Shown here one piece after another: positions 59,810 to 64,000 of a stretch of DNA of 64,000 nt; position 1 is the first letter of the stretch; each line of letters opens with the position of its first letter. A program made the position numbers and the translations under genes. Where the stretch lies: NCBI GenBank assembly GCA_029260655.1, contig JAJDCU010000041.1:27850-91849 (forward strand), given 5' to 3'. The notes beneath the pieces are model-generated. The model searched no databases. It worked only from the letters and a program-made list of their open reading frames with translations, and was not told the origin of the DNA. This stretch comes from Phycisphaeraceae bacterium. Its GTDB lineage: Bacteria > Planctomycetota > Phycisphaerae > Phycisphaerales > Phycisphaeraceae.

Positions 59810-61108
59810 ATGGCGTCGGCTCAAACTCAATCTCAACACACGACAGGCCCGGCCCAAGTTCGGGGCAGGCTAGGTTTCTTATCCGCACTGGCGGTGATAC
59901 TCACACTGTTCGCGTCCGCCTGGACGGCCGGGCTCACAGGGGTCAACGGACTTAGCGCTCGGGCCCAGAGCCCCCCCCAGCTCGAACAACTGAGCAGCCG
60001 GTCCTACCTGATCCACACCAACCTCTCGCGCGACGAGGTCCGGGGGTTTGGCAGACACATGGATACGGTCTTCGCGCAGTACCAGGACCGCTTCCGTGAG
60101 TTCCACGCCACCGCCGACCAGCACATGCCGTTGTACCTGCTCCGCACCGAGCAACAGTATCAGCGGTTCATGACATCACAGGGCATCAACGCCGCCAACA
60201 CCGGGGGGATGTTCTTTTTCTCACCCAAAGCCCAGGGGCTGGCGACCTGGGTACAGGGAAGAAGCCGAAGCCAGGCGTTCCAGGTGCTCCAGCACGAGGG
60301 GTTCCACCAGTTCGCTTTCAACCACCTCGGCCAGGAGCTGCCGATCTGGATCAACGAAGGGCTGGCGCAATACTTCGAGGACGCGATCATCGTCGAAGAC
60401 AAGATGACCACCGGGCTGGCCAACGCCCGACGTGTCCAGCTGGTGCGCCACGCCCTGACAACCGAGACGGCCATCGACTTCTCAACATTGATCGGCATCA
60501 GCCCCGAGCAATGGGCCGACACGCTTTCAAGCGACCCCAAGCGGGCGGCGCTGATGTACGCGCAGTCCTGGTCGATCACCTTCTTCCTGATCCACGGCGA
60601 AAACAAGCGGTACCAGTCGGCGTTTGCGCTGTACCTGCAGAAAGTCAGCACCGGCCGGGACAGCCAAAGCGCCTTCCGAGAGGCCTTCGGCGCCGACGAC
60701 CTGGGACCGATGGCCAGGCGGTGGGCGCGCTTCGCCAGCGAACAGCAACCCGACCCGATCAACACCGCCGCATCGAGGATGGAGTTCCTCGGCGAGGCCC
60801 TGCGGTTCATGCATCAACACGGCGAGCAGACCCCAAGAACACTGACCAAGCTCCGGGACGCCCTCAAGGCTCGGCACTTCGTCGTCACACGCAGGGCGCA
60901 CGGCCTGACGACCGAGATGTCCGCCGACGACCCCGATCTCTACCGCTACCGCAGACACAACGGCAGCACCGGGCAGTTCAAACTCCTTGAACCGGTCCGC
61001 GACGACCTGCCCCCGCGCATCACCGCCGCCGGCCTCAGGCCCGAGCCCACGCTCGTCTGGTCACGCGACACCGAAGGCAAACTCGTCCAGGATATCGAGT
61101 ACCGGTAG
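59810..61108 (+). CDS. DUF1570 peptidase-like exported protein
   Basis: A 432-residue protein with an N-terminal signal segment (FLSALAVILTLFASAWTAGL). The centre is a DUF1570 domain, a gluzincin-like metallopeptidase fold common in planctomycetes: LPLYLLRTEQQYQRFM-like strand, MFFFSPKAQGLATW, and the zinc site LQHEGFHQFAFNHLGQELPI with WINEGLAQYFEDA (HExxH plus downstream Glu). The C-terminal 150 residues are helical with FVVTRRAHGLTTEMS. Activity is plausible because the HExxH is intact. ATG 59810 follows accD after 37 bases and could be co-transcribed. Confidence 0.85.
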   Translation: MASAQTQSQHTTGPAQVRGRLGFLSALAVILTLFASAWTAGLTGVNGLSARAQSPPQLEQLSSRSYLIHTNLSRDEVRGFGRHMDTVFAQYQDRFREFHATADQHMPLYLLRTEQQYQRFMTSQGINAANTGGMFFFSPKAQGLATWVQGRSRSQAFQVLQHEGFHQFAFNHLGQELPIWINEGLAQYFEDAIIVEDKMTTGLANARRVQLVRHALTTETAIDFSTLIGISPEQWADTLSSDPKRAALMYAQSWSITFFLIHGENKRYQSAFALYLQKVSTGRDSQSAFREAFGADDLGPMARRWARFASEQQPDPINTAASRMEFLGEALRFMHQHGEQTPRTLTKLRDALKARHFVVTRRAHGLTTEMSADDPDLYRYRRHNGSTGQFKLLEPVRDDLPPRITAAGLRPEPTLVWSRDTEGKLVQDIEYR

Positions 61109-61147
61109 CGCACTATCCAGAATAGGTATAGGTGGGGCGCACCGATC

Positions 61148-61254
61148 GCGACAAGTCGCGCCGCTTCGTGTCGCTTGTCGACGTAGTGACTAATTGTCGT
61201 TTGTCGACGCGGCGCTAAATCGCTCCGCATTATGAAGCGCCGCGACTTGTTGCG
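61148..61254. repeat. pair of REP-like palindromes in opposite orientation
   Basis: GCGACAAGTCGCGCCGCTTC (61148-61167) is the reverse complement of the GAAGCGCCGCGACTTG-type unit, which recurs in direct orientation at 61234-61254. TTGTCGACG and related repeats lie between. The block fills the gap between two convergent genes. Confidence 0.65.
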
Positions 61255-61266
61255 CCGCGCCCCAAC

Positions 61267-61950
61267 TCACACCACAAGCCCCTCTAACGACCCAAGCCCC
61301 AGCGGCTCTTTCGTAAAAAACGGCTCGGCATACCGCACACCGATCCGTGAGCCGATGTACCCGTTAAGCTCACGAACGAACTCAACGACCCGCCGGTTCT
61401 TCTCCGGCACGACGAACTGCGTGTGGTACGCCTTGATCGCACGCTCCTTGTCGTCCATCTGCTCCGTGATATCCAGGCAGAACGTCGGGTCCACCACCCA
61501 GCGCAGGTGCGTGCAGTAATAATAAATCAGCCACTTGGGGTAGATCGGTTCGCCCGGGAGGTCGGTCTTGGTCAGCTTGGCGTCGAACCGCGCATCTTCG
61601 ACGATACGTGTCACAGCCCGGTGGTCGGGGTGGGCGTCTTCCTCAAACGGCAGGAACACGATCTGCGCCTGGTGCTCACGTATCACCCCGGCCATCAGGT
61701 GACGCGCGGACAGGGTGTGCTCGACCTCGCGGTTCTTAAGCCCAAGAAGCCGGCGCTTCACCCCCATGATCTTCGCCGCCTCGGTCCATTCCTTTTCGCG
61801 CTCTTCGAGTGTGCCGTGGGGCGTCGGCTCGCCATTAGTCACGTCCAGCAGCAGCACGTCGTGCCCCTGAGAGGCAAGCCGGATGATCGACCCGCCCATC
61901 CCAAGCTCCTGATCGTCCGGGTGCGGGCCTACTACGAGAATGTTCGCCAT
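61267..61950 (-). CDS. PIG-L family deacetylase
   Basis: A 227-residue LmbE/PIG-L zinc-dependent N-deacetylase. The metal site is at the N-terminus (VVGPHPDDQELGMGGSIIRL) and completed by EEDAHPDHRAVTRIV. Family members deacetylate GlcNAc-inositol, GlcNAc-malate (BshB) or chitooligosaccharides. The C-terminal part is IKAYHTQFVVPEKNRRVVEF with RVRYAEPF-type ending. It starts 2 bases after the stop of the GT4 gene, so the two are coupled, as in glycosyltransferase-deacetylase pairs, but a specific product is not established. Confidence 0.9.
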   Translation of the reverse strand: MANILVVGPHPDDQELGMGGSIIRLASQGHDVLLLDVTNGEPTPHGTLEEREKEWTEAAKIMGVKRRLLGLKNREVEHTLSARHLMAGVIREHQAQIVFLPFEEDAHPDHRAVTRIVEDARFDAKLTKTDLPGEPIYPKWLIYYYCTHLRWVVDPTFCLDITEQMDDKERAIKAYHTQFVVPEKNRRVVEFVRELNGYIGSRIGVRYAEPFFTKEPLGLGSLEGLVV

Positions 61951-61952
61951 CG

Positions 61953-63155
61953 TTAGGGTTTCCTGTTCAACACTTCCTGGTAAAGCTGTTCGATCTGCCG
62001 GGTCATGGTCTTCGCATCAAACTTGTCGCGCACATGCGCCCGACCCCGCTCGGCCATACCCCGGGCTGCCTGCGGATCGTCCAGCTGGCCGACGATCGCA
62101 TCAGCCAGCGCAGCGGTGTCGCCGACCGGGACCAGCCGACCGGTTTCGCCATCGATGCAAATCGATCCGATCCCGCCGACTTCGTACGCAACGATCGGCA
62201 CGCCGCAGAGCAAAGCCTCGGCCAACGTCCGGCTCTGGCCCTCCTGATACGACGGCAGCACCATGACATCCATCGCTGATAGTAGGCCGGGTATCCGGTC
62301 AAAGGGTTGGAAACCCGAAAAAATCACACGGCCCGATTGGCAGCCCGGGTGGCTTTCGACCTGAGCACGCCCAAACCCATCGCCGACGAACAGCAGCCAG
62401 ACATCGCGGCCGTCCGTTCGGAGCTTAGGGAGCACGTCCATCAGGTCGGCGTGGCCCTTGAGCGGGTCGAGCCGGGCGACAAGCCCCACGACCTTTGCCC
62501 CGGCGGGGATACCCAACTCCCCACGGACGGCATCGCGCTCCTCGGGCCGGGGCTGGAAACGTGAAAGATCGATCCCGCTTGGGATCACCGTGAACCGATC
62601 CGGCCCGGCGATGCGCTTCTGCTCAAACGCCTCGACCATCGCCGGTGTGATCGCAATCAGATGATGGCAGCGCTTCGCCGCCCAGCGCTCGGATGCGACG
62701 TAGAGCCGATTCGTAAATCGACCCTGCTGGCCGTGAAACGGAAGCCCGTGAACGGTGTGAACTACAACTGGTGATGGCGTATCATCTGAAAATTCATACA
62801 GCAAATGACGGATGTCACTCGCGTATTTCCAACCCGCAGCACGCCCTACGATCCCGGCCTTGCTCGAATGCGTATGGACCACCTCAGGGCCAATGTCTCG
62901 GTGCATTAGCTGCAATAACGACTTGTAACACCGATAATCTTTCCACGGATGCACCGGGCGCACCATCGTACCGATCTCATGCAGCACCGCGCCGCTGGCC
63001 TTAGCCTCATCGAGCAGCGAACCCTCCGGGCCGTAGATCGGGCCGTATGCTAGGTGTACCTCGTGCCCCGCGCGCACCTGGGCCTCGCAACTCAGCACCG
63101 TGTTCTGCTGAGCGCCGCCCTGGATCAAGCGCGTGATGATGTGGAGGATCCTCAT
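61953..63155 (-). CDS. family 4 glycosyltransferase
   Basis: A 400-residue GT-B enzyme. The N-terminal domain starts RILHIITRLIQGGAQQNTVL; the C-terminal donor domain has VVGLVARLDPLKGHADLMDV, LLFVGDGFGRAQVE and the GT4 EX7E region VLPSYQEGQSRTLAEALLCG. PIVAYEVGGIGSICIDGETG completes it. ATG 63155 is chosen, giving the usual GT4 N-terminus. It does not look like BshA. It is followed by the PIG-L deacetylase 2 bases later, and preceded by truA after 35 bases, so the three may form one operon. Confidence 0.93.
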   Translation of the reverse strand: MRILHIITRLIQGGAQQNTVLSCEAQVRAGHEVHLAYGPIYGPEGSLLDEAKASGAVLHEIGTMVRPVHPWKDYRCYKSLLQLMHRDIGPEVVHTHSSKAGIVGRAAGWKYASDIRHLLYEFSDDTPSPVVVHTVHGLPFHGQQGRFTNRLYVASERWAAKRCHHLIAITPAMVEAFEQKRIAGPDRFTVIPSGIDLSRFQPRPEERDAVRGELGIPAGAKVVGLVARLDPLKGHADLMDVLPKLRTDGRDVWLLFVGDGFGRAQVESHPGCQSGRVIFSGFQPFDRIPGLLSAMDVMVLPSYQEGQSRTLAEALLCGVPIVAYEVGGIGSICIDGETGRLVPVGDTAALADAIVGQLDDPQAARGMAERGRAHVRDKFDAKTMTRQIEQLYQEVLNRKP

Positions 63156-63190
63156 GGGATGGTGGACGAGCGAACAGCCCACGCCAACTC

Positions 63191-64000
63191 CTATTTCCTG
63201 CTTTCCTGCTTTTCCTGTTTTCCTGCTTTTCCCGCCACCTCATGCTTGATCCACTCCAGACAAAGCCCGTTGGGCGGCAGGGTTGGGCCGGCGAGTTGAC
63301 GGTCCGCGGTGCGGAGGATGTCATCAATCCGCGTCGGCTCGAAGTGACCCCGCCCGACCTCGACGAGCGTGCCGGCGATGATCCGAACCATGTTCCAGAG
63401 GAACCCGTTGCCCTCGACGGTGATAACCACCCGGTCGCCGTCACGCATAACATCGCAGCGGTGGATCGTGCGCACGGTGGACTCCCGGCCGTGGCCCGCG
63501 GCGCTGAAGCCCTCGAAGTCGTGTTCGCCGATGAGTTTCTTCGCCGCTTGGTCCATCAGTTCAACGTCCAGCGTCTGCCAGTAATGATAAACCATGTGCC
63601 GAAGCGCCAGCGGCCGACGTTCGGTGTTGTGGATCGTGTAGGTGTATTGCTTGGTAACCGCGCATCGGATCGCGTCGAACTCAGGCGAAACCTCCTCAGC
63701 GCTGCGCACCTCGATGTCGTCCGGCAGCCGGCTGTTGATCGCCATCGCCATCCGCTCGACGGGGACGCGCGACTCGGCGTCGAAGTGGGCCACCTGACCT
63801 TTGGCGTGCACCCGTGAATCGGTCCGGCTGGCGCCGACGAGGTTGATCGGCTGCTTGAACAGCCTGACCAGCACGTCGTGCATCACCCCCTGCACGGTCC
63901 GAAGCGCCGGGGCGTCCGGGGGCTCCTGCTTCTGCCAGCCGTGGAAGTCCGAGCCGTCATACGCGATCAACAGCTTGTACCGCCGAAGCGCTCCGGGACC
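63191..64000 (-). CDS. truA: tRNA pseudouridine synthase A (partial, N-terminus outside window)
   Basis: Converts uridines 38-40 of tRNA anticodon arms to pseudouridine. The frame is open to the window edge, with RRYKLLIAYDGSDFHGWQKQ marking the family N-terminus, so the true start lies just beyond 64000. The catalytic Asp is in LVGASRTDSRVHAKGQVAHF. Other blocks are AINSRLPDDIEVRSAEEVSP, DAIRCAVTKQYTYTIHN and GNGFLWNMVRIIAGTLVEVG. The C-terminus ends in a Lys/Gln/Glu-rich stretch (KHEVAGKAGKQEKQESRK), encoded by a low-complexity TTCCTGCTTTTCC run, unlike typical TruA. Confidence 0.95.
   Translation of the reverse strand, partial: GPGALRRYKLLIAYDGSDFHGWQKQEPPDAPALRTVQGVMHDVLVRLFKQPINLVGASRTDSRVHAKGQVAHFDAESRVPVERMAMAINSRLPDDIEVRSAEEVSPEFDAIRCAVTKQYTYTIHNTERRPLALRHMVYHYWQTLDVELMDQAAKKLIGEHDFEGFSAAGHGRESTVRTIHRCDVMRDGDRVVITVEGNGFLWNMVRIIAGTLVEVGRGHFEPTRIDDILRTADRQLAGPTLPPNGLCLEWIKHEVAGKAGKQEKQESRK

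Noticed and set aside
61267..63155. bacillithiol genes bshA-bshB
   Set aside because: The glycosyltransferase lacks BshA-type N-terminal features; only the gene order is similar.

Overview
The window is GC-rich bacterial chromosome that looks like a free-living, flagellated planctomycete of the class Phycisphaerae. The signs are PEP-CTERM tails (PEP, a hydrophobic run, RRR), many dockerin-like repeats of the type GDxNxDGFVGIEDLNxVLGNWN, a LEPRVLLS-type N-terminal motif, a FlgI-like lipoprotein, a DUF1570 peptidase-like protein and very large pseudopilin-type surface proteins. Genus is inference; no rRNA is present. No plasmid, phage or complete insertion sequence is visible.

Layout. 0.4-13.8 kb: housekeeping genes (LOG-family protein, PilZ protein, SpoU methyltransferase, smc, FlgI-like lipoprotein, hpt, a bPH2 membrane protein), a hicAB toxin-antitoxin pair with a clear promoter/operator, hisD and dprA. 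13.8-14.35 kb: an apparent stand-alone non-coding transcription unit with its own promoter and terminator. 14.4-16.5 kb: a hypothetical gene, a TIGR04282 transferase and a response regulator. 16.6-22.4 kb: three exported PEP-CTERM/dockerin-like proteins in a row (NxxGxxAF repeats, a PQQ-type sugar dehydrogenase fold, an SGNH-like hydrolase), each behind a copy of the same promoter module, with a relic of a fourth. 23.2-26.9 kb: two paralogous flagellins separated by a structured intergenic region. 27-32 kb: a methyltransferase, glpK-glpF and two sulfotransferases. 32.2-32.5 kb: tRNA-Val(UAC) abutted by an IS3-type remnant. 32.7-37.8 kb: a RicT/PSP1 protein, a hexapeptide acyltransferase, an AT-rich decayed stretch, then two regulators with degenerate phosphorelay residues. 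38-49 kb: metF, a GT2, a DUF2203 protein, an RND efflux operon with a divergent TetR, a CPBP protease, a 3D-domain protein and an orphan AmrS radical SAM enzyme. 49-51 kb: a LEPR/VCBS surface protein and ndk. 51.4-57.5 kb: a minor-pseudopilin set (H-, I-, J- and K-like) whose K-like member is a 1400-residue multidomain protein. 57.6-64 kb: a DUF6504-like protein, an FAA hydrolase, accD, a DUF1570 protein, a PIG-L deacetylase, a GT4 and the 3' part of truA.

Functional themes are cell-surface display (PEP-CTERM proteins, LEPR protein, pseudopilins), motility (two flagellins, FlgI-like lipoprotein), c-di-GMP or phosphorelay-type signalling (PilZ, receiver and HPt-like domains), glycerol uptake and phosphorylation, and sugar or sulfate transfer. 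The most unusual items are the unassigned ~355-nt transcription unit before dprA, the giant pseudopilin whose LamG domain is split by a YWTD beta-propeller, the duplicated PEP-CTERM promoter modules, and a family of palindromic elements that sit on gene ends and starts.
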